A stretch of DNA of 64,000 bases from assembly GCF_900110535.1 (NCBI RefSeq), contig NZ_FOJA01000001.1, positions 2,019,393 through 2,083,392 of the forward strand, written 5' to 3'. Within the stretch, counting starts at the first letter, position 1. Every line of letters begins with the position of its first letter. The stretch is from Halobacterium jilantaiense (GTDB lineage: Archaea > Halobacteriota > Halobacteria > Halobacteriales > Halobacteriaceae). This document shows positions 42,032 to 50,827 of this stretch, in pieces. The notes under the pieces were generated by a model. That model made no database searches. It saw only the letters and a list, made by a program, of their open reading frames with translations, and was not told the origin of the DNA. Both the position numbers and the translations under genes were made by a program.

Positions 42032-42577
42032 ATGGACCTGGTCGGCACCGTCGCCGTCGCCGTGTGGGCGATGCTCCCCGCGTACGTCCCGAACAACGCC
42101 GCCGTTCTCGCCGGCGGCGGCCGCCCAATCGACGGCGGCCGCACGTGGGGCGACAGCCGCCTCTTGGGGGACGGCAAGACGTGGCGTGGCACCGCCGTCG
42201 GCACCGTCGTCGGCGTCGCCCTCGCCGTCGCGCTCAACGCCGCCCGCCCCGCCGCAGCCGACGCACTCGGCGTCACGCTCCCCGAGTTCCCCGCCGCCGC
42301 GATGCTCACGCTCGCGTTCGGCGCGATGCTCGGCGACGTCCTCGCCTCCTTCCTCAAGCGCCGGACTGGTCGCGAGCGCGGCGCTGCCTTCCCGCTCGTC
42401 GACCAGCTCGACTTCGTCGTCGTCGCGCTCGCGCTCACCGCCGCCGCCGCCCCCGCGTGGTTCGGCGAGACGTTCACCATCCCCGTTCTGGTCGCCGTCG
42501 TCGTCCTCACGCCCGCGCTCCACCTCCTCACGAACGGCATCGCGTACGCGCTCGGCCTCAAGGACGAGCCGTGGTAG
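42032..42577 (+). CDS. carS: CDP-archaeol synthase
   Basis: The 181-residue integral membrane enzyme activates the archaeal phospholipid precursor with CTP. The family's cytoplasmic motifs YVPNNAAVLAGGGRPIDGG and LLGDGKTWRG appear in the first 55 residues, and GDVLASFLKRRTGRERG and PLVDQLDF near residue 105. About five hydrophobic segments. ATG 42032 (MDLVGTVAVAVW). Confidence 0.93.
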   Translation: MDLVGTVAVAVWAMLPAYVPNNAAVLAGGGRPIDGGRTWGDSRLLGDGKTWRGTAVGTVVGVALAVALNAARPAAADALGVTLPEFPAAAMLTLAFGAMLGDVLASFLKRRTGRERGAAFPLVDQLDFVVVALALTAAAAPAWFGETFTIPVLVAVVVLTPALHLLTNGIAYALGLKDEPW

Positions 42578-42587
42578 TACCGTCGGC

Positions 42588-42705
42588 CTCGCGGCGAAGC
42601 CGCGAGTGAACCGCGTCGTTCGGGTCCTGCGGACCGTCCTCAGAAACGCGGAGCGTTTCTGATGGGCTGCACGAGAGCTCCGCTCTCGTGAACGCTCACT
42701 CGCGG
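42588..42705. repeat. Row of four perfect triloop hairpins
   Basis: Between convergent carS and the GNAT gene there are four back-to-back palindromes, each with a 3-base loop: CTCGCGGC-GAA-GCCGCGAG (42588-42606), GGTCC-TGC-GGACC (42623-42635), a 10-bp stem TCAGAAACGC/GCGTTTCTGA around GGA (42640-42662), and CACGAGAGC-TCC-GCTCTCGTG (42670-42690). CCGCGAGTGA (42600-42609) can also pair with TCACTCGCGG (42696-42705), enclosing the others. Possibly a two-way terminator. Confidence 0.75.
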
Positions 42706-42730
42706 ATGCTCGGTGTTACCGGCTGTGGCG

Positions 42731-43213
42731 TCAGTCGAGCCGCTTCTCGTAGATGCAGTTCTGGACGCCCAACTCCGAGTCGTAGTCGTCGTCGGCGTGC
42801 TCGAAGCCGTGTGCCTCGTAGAAGCCGCGCGACGAATCGTTGTCGGCCATCACGACCAGTCGGAGCGTGTCGTAGTCGGTCTCGCGGGCCCGCGACTCGA
42901 CTGTCTCGACCAGCCGGCTGCCGACGCCCTCGCTCTGACGGTCCGGGTGGACGTAGATGGCTGCGAGGTCGTAGGCGTCGTCGGTTGGCACGCCGGTCGC
43001 GTACCCGACGACCTCGCCGTCCTCGGCGACGAACGTCGTGCTGCCGTCGTCCTCCGCGTAGCGCGCTCGCAGGTCCGCCACGTCGTAGTAGTTGGCGAGG
43101 AACTCCTCGACTGTCTCCGGGCCGACGATGGGCGCGTGGGCGTCGTGCCAGGCGGCGTCCGCGACCCGGCGGACGGCCGACGCGTCTCCGGGCCTGGCCT
43201 CACGAACGTTCAT
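42731..43213 (-). CDS. GNAT-family N-acetyltransferase
   Basis: The 160-residue acetyl-CoA-dependent transferase. The acetyl-CoA motif A is DLAAIYVHPDRQSEGVGSRLVETVE (core Q-x-x-G-x-G/S near residue 96). The C-terminal DNDSSRGFYEAHGFEHAD is the usual beta-bulge segment. N-terminus MNVREARPGDASAVRRVAD is typical of the family. The substrate is not predictable. Convergent with carS, divergent from pyrE. Confidence 0.88.
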   Translation of the reverse strand: MNVREARPGDASAVRRVADAAWHDAHAPIVGPETVEEFLANYYDVADLRARYAEDDGSTTFVAEDGEVVGYATGVPTDDAYDLAAIYVHPDRQSEGVGSRLVETVESRARETDYDTLRLVVMADNDSSRGFYEAHGFEHADDDYDSELGVQNCIYEKRLD

Positions 43214-43295
43214 GTCGTGACGTTCGTGGACACACGGCATAGCGTTTGGGCGGGGACCGGGGGGCTTTTGTCCGACGGGCACGCCGTGTCCACCG

Positions 43296-43820
43296 ATGCC
43301 CACCGACGACCTCGTGGCCGCCCTGCGGGCCGCAGACGCCGTCAAGTACGGCGAGTTCGAACTCTCGCACGGCGGCACCTCGGAGTACTACGTCGACAAG
43401 TACCGATTCGAGACGGACCCCGACTGCCTGAGCGCCATCGCCGAGGCGTTCGCCGACCGCATCGATACGGACACCAAGCTGGCGGGCGTCGCGCTCGGCG
43501 GCGTGCCGCTGGCCGCCGCGACCGCGACCGAGGCCGGCGTCCAGTACGTCATCGCGCGCAAGCAGGCCAAGGAGTACGGCACCGCGAACCGAATCGAGGG
43601 ACGGCTCGACGACGGCGAGGAGGTCGTCGTCGTGGAGGACATCGTCACCACCGGCCAGTCCGCCGTCGACGCTGTGGAGGCGCTCCGGGACGCGGGCGCG
43701 ACCGTGAACCGCGCGCTCATCGTCGTGGACCGCGAGGAGGGCGGCCGCGAACTGCTCGCCGAGCACGGCGTCGAGATGGAGGCGCTGGCCACGGCGAGCG
43801 ACCTGCTGGACGCCGAGTAG
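43296..43820 (+). CDS. pyrE: Orotate phosphoribosyltransferase
   Basis: The 174-residue enzyme of pyrimidine synthesis joins orotate and PRPP. Substrate loop [20 protein letters not shown] is in the N-terminal 35 residues, the catalytic loop [15 protein letters not shown] near residue 95, and the PRPP signature [14 protein letters not shown] near residue 112. Standard length. Followed 83 bases later by a second PRTase-fold gene. Confidence 0.94.
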   Translation: MPTDDLVAALRAADAVKYGEFELSHGGTSEYYVDKYRFETDPDCLSAIAEAFADRIDTDTKLAGVALGGVPLAAATATEAGVQYVIARKQAKEYGTANRIEGRLDDGEEVVVVEDIVTTGQSAVDAVEALRDAGATVNRALIVVDREEGGRELLAEHGVEMEALATASDLLDAE

Positions 43821-43903
43821 CGACGCGACGTGAGCGCGTTTGTGGTTCCTTCCCGCACGCTGCGCTTCGAGGTATTCAAGTTTGTGGAAACGTGTGTATC
43901 GAT

Positions 43904-44623
43904 ATGAATCGAGCCGAGAAGGCCGCCCTGCAGTTGCAGGCGGTCGACGTCCTCCGCACGCTGAAAGAGACCCGCACCTACGACGAACTCTCCGCGGATA
44001 CCGGGCTGCCGGCCGGCGACCTGAACCGCTACGTGAACGGCCACGTCCTCCCGAGCGCGGACCGCGCCCGCGAGGTCGTTCGCGACGCCGGCGCTGACCT
44101 CCTGCGCGACGAACTCGCCGCACGCATCCACGTCGACGACGACGGCTACGTCGACAACTCCGGCGTCGTCTTCGACCAGTCCTTCCTCGACCTGGTCGCG
44201 CCCGTCGCCGCCGAGACGTTCGACTTCGAGGTGCCGGACGTCGTCCTGACGGCCGCCACCGACGGCATCACGCTCGCCGCCGCGCTCGCCTCCTACTACG
44301 GTGCGGACTGCGCGTACGCCAAGCAGTCCAAGGAGACCGCCGTCGAGGAGTTCGTGGAGGCCCGCCAGCGCCTCGAATCCGGCATCGAGTTCACCTACTA
44401 CCTGCCGGCATCGGCCCTCGACGACGGCGACACCGTGCTCGTCGTCGACGACCTCATCCGCTCCGGGGAGACCCAGGAACTCCTGCTGGACATCGCCGAC
44501 TCGGCCGACGCCGACGTCACGGGCGTGTTCGCGCTCATCGCCGCCGGCGACGAGGGCATCGACCGGGCGCGCGAGCGAACGGACGCCCCGGTCGGCGCGC
44601 TCACGGAACTCGACGCGCTGTAA
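43904..44623 (+). CDS. PRTase-domain transcriptional regulator with N-terminal HTH
   Basis: The 239-residue protein has an HTH at residues 20-55 (ETRTYDELSADTGLPAGDLNRYVNG) and a phosphoribosyltransferase-fold domain. Its PRPP motif is DTVLVVDDLIRSGETQEL near residue 180, and LTAATDGITLAAALA and CAYAKQSKETAVEEF flank it. This design parallels the purine repressor PurR of Bacillus (HTH plus PRTase sensing PRPP). The purine-type permease gene and repeated boxes follow directly. Related haloarchaeal proteins include GfcR, but the N-terminus differs, so no symbol is given. ATG 43904. Confidence 0.85.
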   Translation: MNRAEKAALQLQAVDVLRTLKETRTYDELSADTGLPAGDLNRYVNGHVLPSADRAREVVRDAGADLLRDELAARIHVDDDGYVDNSGVVFDQSFLDLVAPVAAETFDFEVPDVVLTAATDGITLAAALASYYGADCAYAKQSKETAVEEFVEARQRLESGIEFTYYLPASALDDGDTVLVVDDLIRSGETQELLLDIADSADADVTGVFALIAAGDEGIDRARERTDAPVGALTELDAL

Positions 44624-44637
44624 CGCCGAATTCTATA

Positions 44638-44742
44638 CATGTTCGCGCATCGTTCGAGGATGAGGAAACTGTTACTCGACACGAACGTCGAACGTGCATA
44701 ACAAGCCTCAAGTATCGCGGTAGGATGTGGCCGAACGTGCAT
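44638..44742 (+). promoter_or_regulatory. Repeated CGAACGT boxes upstream of the purine permease
   Basis: CGAACGT occurs as a tandem pair at 44682-44695, with the second copy extended to CGAACGTGCAT (44689-44699), and again as CGAACGTGCAT at 44732-44742, ending at the permease start. Reverse-oriented relatives (GTTCGCGCAT and CGTTCG) lie at 44641-44656. The core CGAAC is also the heart of the Bacillus PurBox (recalled as AWWWCCGAACWWT). Likely operator for the neighbouring PRTase regulator; inference. Confidence 0.5.
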
Positions 44743-44743
44743 C

Positions 44744-46180
44744 ATGGGGCTCGCTGACTACTTCGGCTTCGACGAACACGACACGGACCTGCGCACGGAA
44801 GTCGTCGCAGGCGTGACGACGTTCCTCGCGATGTCCTACATCGTCGTCGTCAACCCCGCCGTCATGACCCAGATAACGCAGGACGGCGAGGTCGTCAAAC
44901 CCGGAATCGCGCTCGCCAACTACAGCTACGCCGAGACCGTCCAGATGCTGGCGGTCGTCACCCTGCTGGCGTCCGCGGTCGCCATGCTCGTCATGGCGTT
45001 CTACGCGAACCGCCCGTTCGGGCTCGCGCCCGGCCTCGGCCTCAACGCCTTCTTCGCGTTCACCGTCGTCGGCGCGCTCGGCGTCCCCTGGCAGACCGCG
45101 CTCGCGGCCGTCTTCGTGGAGGGCATCCTGTTCATCGCCCTCACCGCGGTCGGCGCTCGCGAGTACGTCATCAAACTGTTCCCCGAACCGGTGAAGTTCG
45201 CGGTCGGCACCGGTATCGGGCTCTTCCTCGCTATCATCGGCCTGGAGGCGATGGGTATCGTCGTCGGTGACGCCGGAACCATCCTCGCGCTCGGCGACCT
45301 CGCCCAGAACCCGGTCGCCATCCTCGCCGTCGTCGGCCTGTTCTTCACGGTCGCGCTGCAGGCCCGCGGCGTCACCGGCAGCATCATTATCGGCATCGTC
45401 GCCACCACCGTCACCGGCGCGGCGCTCACGTACGCCGGCGTCGTCGACCCCGGCGTGCTCGCCGGCGAGTTCGTCCGCAACGGCGGATTCGCCGCCAGCG
45501 AACTCCCGAAAGCCCAGTACGACGTGACGCCGCTGGCCGGCGCGTTCATCGAAGGGTTCCGGAACGTCGAAGCGTTCAGCTTCGCGCTCATCGTGTTCAC
45601 GTTCTTCTTCGTGGACTTCTTCGACACCGCCGGCACGCTCGTCGGCGTCGGGCAGGCCGGCGGCTTCCTGAACGACGACGGCGACCTCCCGGACGCCGAC
45701 GAGCCGCTGATGGCGGACGCCGTCGGCACCACGTTCGGCGCGATGCTCGGCACGTCGACGGTCACGACGTACGTCGAGTCCGCGACCGGCGTCGAAGAGG
45801 GCGGCCGCACCGGCATGGTCGCGCTCGTCGTCGCGGTCCTCTTCTTGCTGTCGCTGGCGGTCGTCCCGCTGGCCGCCGCCATCCCCCAGTACGCGAGCCA
45901 CATCGCGCTCGTCGTCGTCGCGCTGCTGATGCTCGCGAACGTCACGGCCGTCGACTGGGACGACATCACGCAGTCCATCCCGGCCGGCCTCACCATCCTC
46001 GTGATGCCGTTCACGTACTCAATCGCCTACGGCATCGCCGCCGGCATCATCTCCTACCCCATCGCGAAGGTCGCTGCCGGCGAGTTCGACGACGTGGAAC
46101 TGGGCCAGTGGCTGCTCGCTGGCGCGTTCGTCGTCTACTTCTACGTCCGCACGAGCGGCGTGCTCGCGGCCGCAGTGTAG
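44744..46180 (+). CDS. NCS2-family permease (guanine/hypoxanthine type)
   Basis: The 478-residue transporter has about 13-14 hydrophobic segments, closest to the AzgA/GhxP branch. The start TDLRTEVVAGVTTFLAMSYI and VVNPAVM are branch hallmarks. TFFFVDFFDTAGTLVGVG and GTSTVTTYVESATGVEEGGRTG are the substrate-region motifs near residues 290 and 345. It takes up purine bases with protons, feeding salvage. Gene order after a PRTase regulator supports purines rather than uracil. Confidence 0.9.
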   Translation: MGLADYFGFDEHDTDLRTEVVAGVTTFLAMSYIVVVNPAVMTQITQDGEVVKPGIALANYSYAETVQMLAVVTLLASAVAMLVMAFYANRPFGLAPGLGLNAFFAFTVVGALGVPWQTALAAVFVEGILFIALTAVGAREYVIKLFPEPVKFAVGTGIGLFLAIIGLEAMGIVVGDAGTILALGDLAQNPVAILAVVGLFFTVALQARGVTGSIIIGIVATTVTGAALTYAGVVDPGVLAGEFVRNGGFAASELPKAQYDVTPLAGAFIEGFRNVEAFSFALIVFTFFFVDFFDTAGTLVGVGQAGGFLNDDGDLPDADEPLMADAVGTTFGAMLGTSTVTTYVESATGVEEGGRTGMVALVVAVLFLLSLAVVPLAAAIPQYASHIALVVVALLMLANVTAVDWDDITQSIPAGLTILVMPFTYSIAYGIAAGIISYPIAKVAAGEFDDVELGQWLLAGAFVVYFYVRTSGVLAAAV

Positions 46181-46270
46181 CGGTCGCCGCCACTCGCCCG
46201 CAGTGCCGTCGAAGCGGCCGTCCCCGCTCGGTCCACCGCACTCTTGGGGCTCGCTCGTCTACGGCACACC

Positions 46271-46516
46271 ATGGCACTCGAACTGTACAAGCTCCCGGGC
46301 TGCCCGTACTGCGCGAAAGTCGAGACGAAACTGGACGAACTCGACCTCGACTACGTCGAACACGAGGTCCCGAGTTCGCACAGCGAACGCGGCGAAGTCG
46401 AGGACGTCAGCGGCCAGACCGGCGTTCCCGTACTCGTCGACACCGACAACGGCATCGACGGGATGGCAGAGAGCGACGATATCGTCGAGTACCTCGAAGA
46501 GACGTACGGCGCATAG
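46271..46516 (+). CDS. Glutaredoxin-like protein
   Basis: The 81-residue thioredoxin-fold protein has the redox motif CPYC in LYKLPGCPYCAKVE (residues 10-14), the cis-proline in QTGVPVLVD and the glycine-rich end AESDDIVEYLEETYG. It reduces disulfides; haloarchaea lack glutathione and use gamma-glutamylcysteine, so it may be a mycoredoxin-like variant. The last 32 bases of the gene are repeated downstream. Confidence 0.92.
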   Translation: MALELYKLPGCPYCAKVETKLDELDLDYVEHEVPSSHSERGEVEDVSGQTGVPVLVDTDNGIDGMAESDDIVEYLEETYGA

Positions 46517-46614
46517 GTCGTTTTGGTCCAGGTTTTGCGCGGAGAGCGCGTGAGCGCTCGGAGCGGAAAAGCTGGGCGACCTGATATCGTCGAGTACCTC
46601 GAAGAGACGTACGG
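46478..46614 (+). repeat. Duplicated 3' end of the glutaredoxin gene
   Basis: A 32-bp sequence at 46478-46509 recurs exactly at 46583-46614, 105 bases on. The second copy is still followed by an in-frame end (DIVEYLEETYGA then TGA) but has no upstream gene body. Between them, GCGCGGAGAGCGCGTGAGCGC forms short palindromes. It is a scar of a partial duplication or of a deleted second gene. Confidence 0.85.
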
Positions 46615-46691
46615 GGCCTGAGAACGGCAGCGAACCGCCGTCGCCGGTATCCACGCTTTTTTGCGGTAGCACTGGCTTATGAACCTTGTCT

Positions 46692-47855
46692 GTGAACGCC
46701 GTCCAGCAAATCAGCTCGATACTCGAGGAGCTCGCGTCGACGCAAGCCCGGGTCGGCGCGACGGTGATCCTCGCGGCCATCGCGGCGCTGCTCGCGTGGC
46801 TGTTCGCGCCGCGAATCGTCCGGACGGTCCACCGGGAAGTGACCGGCCGCATCCTCTCCGACGAACGCGTCCCGGTCGACCTCGACTCCTTCGACGTCGG
46901 GTTCCCGGTGACGCTCGTCGTCCGCACCATCCAGCTCGCGCTGTTCGTGCTGGTGTCCCTGATGGTGCTCGTCATCTGGGGGTACGTCGACGTCGCCGTG
47001 GCGGCCGTCGAAACTATCCTCGGGACGATTCCGCTGTTCGTGCGCGTGCTCATCACCGTCTCGCTGGTGGCGGCGACGCTCGTCGGCATCGACGTTCTCG
47101 AAGACCGCGTGGACGCGTACGCCGAGCAGTCCGACGCGCTGAACCAGCACCAGAAGGGCGTGGTGTTCCGCGTGCTGCAGGTGAGCGTGCTCGTCGCGGC
47201 GACCATCGCGTCGCTGTCCGTCTGGGGCGTGAATCTCGGCGGGCTGCTGGTCGGCGCGGGCTTCCTCGGCATCGTCATCGGTACGGCCGCCCGGACGACT
47301 ATCGGGTCGCTCATCGCGGGGTTCGTGTTGATGGTCGCGCGGCCGTTCGAGATCGGTGACTGGGTCGCCATCGGCGACGACGAGGGCACCGTCACCGACA
47401 TCACCATCATCAACACCCGCATCCGGAACCCGAACGGCGAGGAGGTCGTCATCCCGAACGAGAACGTCCTGAACGCGACGGTGACGAACCGCACGAGCCT
47501 CGACCGCCTGCGGCTGTCCGTGGACGTCGGCGTGGACTACGACGCCGATATCGAAGCGGCCGAGGCAGTCGTTCAGGACGCGCTCGAAGACGTCGACCAC
47601 GTACTCTCGAATCCGACGCCGCAGGTGGTGCCGACGTCGCTGGGCGACTCGGCGGTCGTCCTGGAGTGCCGGTTCTGGATCGACCACCCGAGCCCCGCGA
47701 AGCGCGCGATGGCGACCGCGAACGTGGTCCGGGACGTGAAGGGGGCGCTCGACGACGCCGGCATCAAGATTCCGTACCCGCAGCGCGAACTGCTCGGCCG
47801 CGAGGAGACTGGCGGCTTCCGCGTCGAACAGCAGGACCGACAGACGCAGCGCTGA
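46692..47855 (+). CDS. Mechanosensitive channel, MscS family
   Basis: The 387-residue membrane protein has four hydrophobic segments in the first 200 residues. The pore helix and beta domain read LGGLLVGAGFLGIVIGTAARTTIGSLIAG, then FVLMVARPFEIGDWVAIGDDEGTV, and the exit motif NPNGEEVVIPNENVLNATVTN. It opens under membrane tension to release solutes after dilution, important for a halophile. The start is uncertain: GTG 46692 chosen, TTG 46686 possible. Confidence 0.9.
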   Translation: MNAVQQISSILEELASTQARVGATVILAAIAALLAWLFAPRIVRTVHREVTGRILSDERVPVDLDSFDVGFPVTLVVRTIQLALFVLVSLMVLVIWGYVDVAVAAVETILGTIPLFVRVLITVSLVAATLVGIDVLEDRVDAYAEQSDALNQHQKGVVFRVLQVSVLVAATIASLSVWGVNLGGLLVGAGFLGIVIGTAARTTIGSLIAGFVLMVARPFEIGDWVAIGDDEGTVTDITIINTRIRNPNGEEVVIPNENVLNATVTNRTSLDRLRLSVDVGVDYDADIEAAEAVVQDALEDVDHVLSNPTPQVVPTSLGDSAVVLECRFWIDHPSPAKRAMATANVVRDVKGALDDAGIKIPYPQRELLGREETGGFRVEQQDRQTQR

Positions 47856-47957
47856 CGGGCTGGGAACTCGCGTCTGGAGCGGTCGCTCGCCGGGCGTGAC
47901 TTCGCTGATTGCGCCGTCGCTACGGCTGTGTCGAAGGAAACTCGGTGGCCGGACCGC

Positions 47958-48266
47958 TCACTCGTCGAGGTCGTACAGGGTGATCTGTCCGGACTGTCGG
48001 ACGACGACGAAGAACTCCTGATACGAGAACGAGACGCGGAGGTTGCCGCTGGCGTTCGGTTCGGTCGGTTCGACGACTCGGTTCAGCGCGTCGGGGTCGA
48101 TGGCGTCGTGAAGCGGGTCGAGAGCAGTCGGGTTTTCGTCCGTGGCCTCTGCGACGAGTTCGACGACGGCGGTTGCCGGCCTCACGTCCGTCCACGCGAA
48201 GTTTCGGCTGAGTGGACTCGACTCGGCAAGCGCAGCATCGGTGGCTCCTCGATTCGTGCTCAACAT
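47958..48266 (-). CDS. HalOD1-domain output protein
   Basis: The 102-residue single-domain protein. TAVVELVAEATDENPTALDPLH, DPDALNRVVEP and VSFSYQEFFVVVRQSGQITLYD are the HalOD1 pattern, a haloarchaeal output domain often attached to or near response regulators. Its target is unknown. A TATA-like GTTATATTTG (minus strand, about 48291-48300) lies 25-34 bases upstream of the ATG at 48266, consistent with a leaderless mRNA. Confidence 0.82.
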   Translation of the reverse strand: MLSTNRGATDAALAESSPLSRNFAWTDVRPATAVVELVAEATDENPTALDPLHDAIDPDALNRVVEPTEPNASGNLRVSFSYQEFFVVVRQSGQITLYDLDE

Positions 48267-48534
48267 TCTGCGTACTCTGCTTGTGACCGCACCTCAAATA
48301 TAACTTCCGTGACTAGTGTACAGGGTTCTGGTAACCAACTCGCAATAACCCCCGGAGAGCGGCGTGTTCGCGGCCCCTCGGAGACTGATTGGAAATCCAA
48401 CTACAATGCGTGTACGACTTCGGGCACCGCTGCTGCCGGAAATAAATTGCACTGCTCTAACAAGACTGCGGGCACGCGGTGTCGTCTCCTGTGCGCTAAT
48501 AGAACCCCTCGACTCCGGACTGTGGTGTAACGGC
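48267..48534. other. Gene-free stretch, lower GC
   Basis: Apart from the HalOD1 gene promoter at its left end I see no coding frame, RNA or repeat. The composition is lower in GC than the flanks (for example GCCGGAAATAAATTGCAC near 48437), so it may be the remains of a decayed gene. Confidence 0.5.
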
Positions 48535-49641
48535 TCAGGACAGCAGGGCCACGCTGTCGCGTGCCGTCTTCGCGTAGAGCCCCTCGTCGGAGACGGTGAC
48601 TGGATTTCCACCGTCCGGGAGCGCCCGCCAGCGCTCCTCGCCCGTCGCTGCGTCGAGCGCCACGAGCGGTCGGTCGTATCCGTCCTCCAGCAGGAGTGTG
48701 TCGTCAGCGAGCAGCGCCCGGTCGGCGTAGGACTCCCGCTCCCACTGTACCGTGCCAGTCGTCTTCTCGATGGCGACGAGACGCCCGGGCTGCTCGGGTC
48801 CATCAGTCAACTCCGTGCTGCCCGCGAACACGTACGTCTCGCCGACTGTCGGCGTCCCGACAGCCATCGACATCGGGACGCTCCACAGTTCCTCGCCGGA
48901 CGCCGCGTCGAGCGCGACGACGCGCCCGCCGCCCGATTCGGTCGTGCCGACGTAGACGCGGTCGCCGTCCGCCGACGCCGCGCTCGGATTCGCCAGCGAC
49001 CGGGACCACGTAATCTCTGGACCCGGACCGACCGCTGCCGTCCCGCCGCTCCAACTCACTACTCGCTGCTTCCCAGCGACCGCACCGACGCGCGTGGGCT
49101 GCCCGACGTCGACGCGCCACTCCTCGCCGTCGCTGAGCCGCAGTATCCGCACGGCTCCGCTGTCCTCAGTCGAGTAGTAGAGGTGTTCGCTATCGACTCT
49201 CGGGTGCCGTGCGTCGTCTGCGACCGACTGTTCGTGCCGAACGCTCCCAGACGCTAGGTCGTACACGAGAACCGCTCCCGACGACAGCACGACAGCCCTG
49301 TCGCCGGGGAGACCGCGCAACCACCCGGATTCCGCCATCGTTTCGTTCTCGCTCTCGCTTGCCGAGGCCCGAACACACCGCACACCCGGCCCAAAACACG
49401 CTCGCGAGTCCGTCGTGAGTACCCCCCTCGCCTCGAACGTTTCGCTGACTCCGTCCGGCTGCCGCACGGAGACATCCGAGGAGCCGGACAGGCGCGCGTC
49501 GCTCCTGTGGAACCGCCAGCCGCCCGGCTCGGCCTCCGACACTGCGCCGCCCCACTCGGTCTCCGACTCGCCTCCGGTGCATCCGGAGACGACACCCAGG
49601 GACGCGACGCTCGCGGTCGCGAGGAACTCCCGTCTGTTCAT
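48535..49641 (-). CDS. Tat lipoprotein, PQQ-like beta-propeller (368 aa)
   Basis: A surface-anchored protein: twin-arginine signal RREFLATASVASLGVVSGC with lipobox cysteine at residue 21, then tryptophan-docking-type repeats. The repeats appear as (L/V)(V/Y)AxDxxTGxxxW units: VVALDAASGEELWSVP, LVAIEKTTGTVQWERE, PLVALDAATGEERWRA. About five to seven blades. Enzyme activity is not shown; such proteins often act as scaffolds. A similar lipoprotein lies at 53844. Confidence 0.88.
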   Translation of the reverse strand: MNRREFLATASVASLGVVSGCTGGESETEWGGAVSEAEPGGWRFHRSDARLSGSSDVSVRQPDGVSETFEARGVLTTDSRACFGPGVRCVRASASESENETMAESGWLRGLPGDRAVVLSSGAVLVYDLASGSVRHEQSVADDARHPRVDSEHLYYSTEDSGAVRILRLSDGEEWRVDVGQPTRVGAVAGKQRVVSWSGGTAAVGPGPEITWSRSLANPSAASADGDRVYVGTTESGGGRVVALDAASGEELWSVPMSMAVGTPTVGETYVFAGSTELTDGPEQPGRLVAIEKTTGTVQWERESYADRALLADDTLLLEDGYDRPLVALDAATGEERWRALPDGGNPVTVSDEGLYAKTARDSVALLS

Positions 49642-49710
49642 ACAGAGGCGATACCGGCCGGCAAGAAAAGTGTACTTTCAGACAGGACTGGCCGCAGACG
49701 ACGCGCGGAA

Positions 49711-50673
49711 CTACGCCTCCTGCGGGTCGCCGCGGTCCATCAGGAGGTCCCGGAGGTCCTCGGAGTCGTCGATGTCCTCCAGTTCCTCGCGCTCCACGAT
49801 GGCGGTGTCGTCGACGGCCTCCCGGCTCGCCTCGTCGACGACGTAGACGGCCCGCGTGTGCGTCACCTCGCCGACGGAACTCATGATGCGAGCGCGCTTC
49901 ACCGCGGCCTCGGTGAACGACGAGTGCCCGGTGAGCAGGCGGTCAGGGCCCGCCGACTCCTCGCTGACGGCCTTGAACGGCGCGCGAACCGTCGGGTGGA
50001 CCTCGAAGCCGACGCGGGCGAGCACCGACAGTACCGGCACGTCCTCGGGCGCGGCCTCTGGGTCCTCGGGCGTCGGGTCGGCGTCCCGGACGTCCTCGGC
50101 CCCCTCCATCACGTCCACAGGCGACGTGAGGTCGCCGCCGAACAGCTCTTCGAGTCGCATCGCCACGTCGATGCTGGCGTTCATGCCGTCCTCGTACTTC
50201 GAGACGGTCCGCCGGGAGACGCCGAGTTCGGTCGCCAGCTTCCCCAGACTCAGGTCCTCTTCCTCTCGGCGGTCCGAGAGCACGTCGCCGTCGATGTTCA
50301 CGTAGAGGCCGCCCGGCGCGGCGTAGACCAGCGGCGACAGTCCCTCCACGAACAGCTCCATCGCGGTGTCCGGGCTGAACACGGGGACGCCGTGCCGGAA
50401 GTACACGACGCCCGGTTCCAGTTTCTCGTCGCGCGTGCGGAGCCCCACGACGAGCGGGGTCGCCTGCAGGTAGGTGCCGAGCCGCCGCATCTCCGCGCCG
50501 GTCTCGGCGTCGAAGGCGTCGATGTTCCCGAGAATCTTCAGCAGCACCACGTCGTCGCCGCGGCGCGCGGCGACGTCGAAGCTCTTCGGGCGCGTCGCAC
50601 ACCGGTCGCTCACCGAAAAGCCCGCGTCTGCGAGCATCGCGGTGACGTTCTCGATGAGAGCCGACCGTGACAT
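49711..50673 (-). CDS. COG1395-type archaeal HTH regulator
   Basis: The 320-residue protein. The N-terminal domain ([33 protein letters not shown]) resembles a restriction-like/nuclease-fold module in this family. A clear lambda-repressor-type HTH is near residue 130 ([23 protein letters not shown]). The C-terminal half ends with a regulatory region [17 protein letters not shown]. Conserved in archaea; target unknown. ATG 50673 chosen. Divergent from tiaS. Confidence 0.85.
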   Translation of the reverse strand: MSRSALIENVTAMLADAGFSVSDRCATRPKSFDVAARRGDDVVLLKILGNIDAFDAETGAEMRRLGTYLQATPLVVGLRTRDEKLEPGVVYFRHGVPVFSPDTAMELFVEGLSPLVYAAPGGLYVNIDGDVLSDRREEEDLSLGKLATELGVSRRTVSKYEDGMNASIDVAMRLEELFGGDLTSPVDVMEGAEDVRDADPTPEDPEAAPEDVPVLSVLARVGFEVHPTVRAPFKAVSEESAGPDRLLTGHSSFTEAAVKRARIMSSVGEVTHTRAVYVVDEASREAVDDTAIVEREELEDIDDSEDLRDLLMDRGDPQEA

Positions 50674-50827
50674 ACTGCGTGGTAAGTCTTTCGGGCCATA
50701 TATGCGTTGTGACGGGCGAGACGCCCGCCTGCCCCGGGTTTCGACAGTCACGCCACCGAACCATCACGTCCGACGCCGCGGCCGCCCGACCGCAACCGGA
50801 AAACCGCTGCCCGCCGTACGCCCGGGC

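Noticed and set aside
41107-42561. Proline dehydrogenase with a 200-residue N-terminal extension
   Set aside because: The extension is antisense to carS and of low-complexity composition; the family starts near MIPPIASRF at 41946.
42588-42705. CRISPR array
   Set aside because: The palindromes have unrelated stems and no equal-length spacers; no cas genes are present.
42713-44623. A single 636-codon frame joining GNAT antisense, pyrE out-of-phase and the PRTase regulator
   Set aside because: Only the last 239 codons look like protein; the rest is a shadow of real genes in other frames. The ATG at 43904 is the true start.
48294-48803. Coding frames in both directions across 48.3-48.5 kb
   Set aside because: They are biased, domain-free frames; part of each is antisense to the beta-propeller gene.
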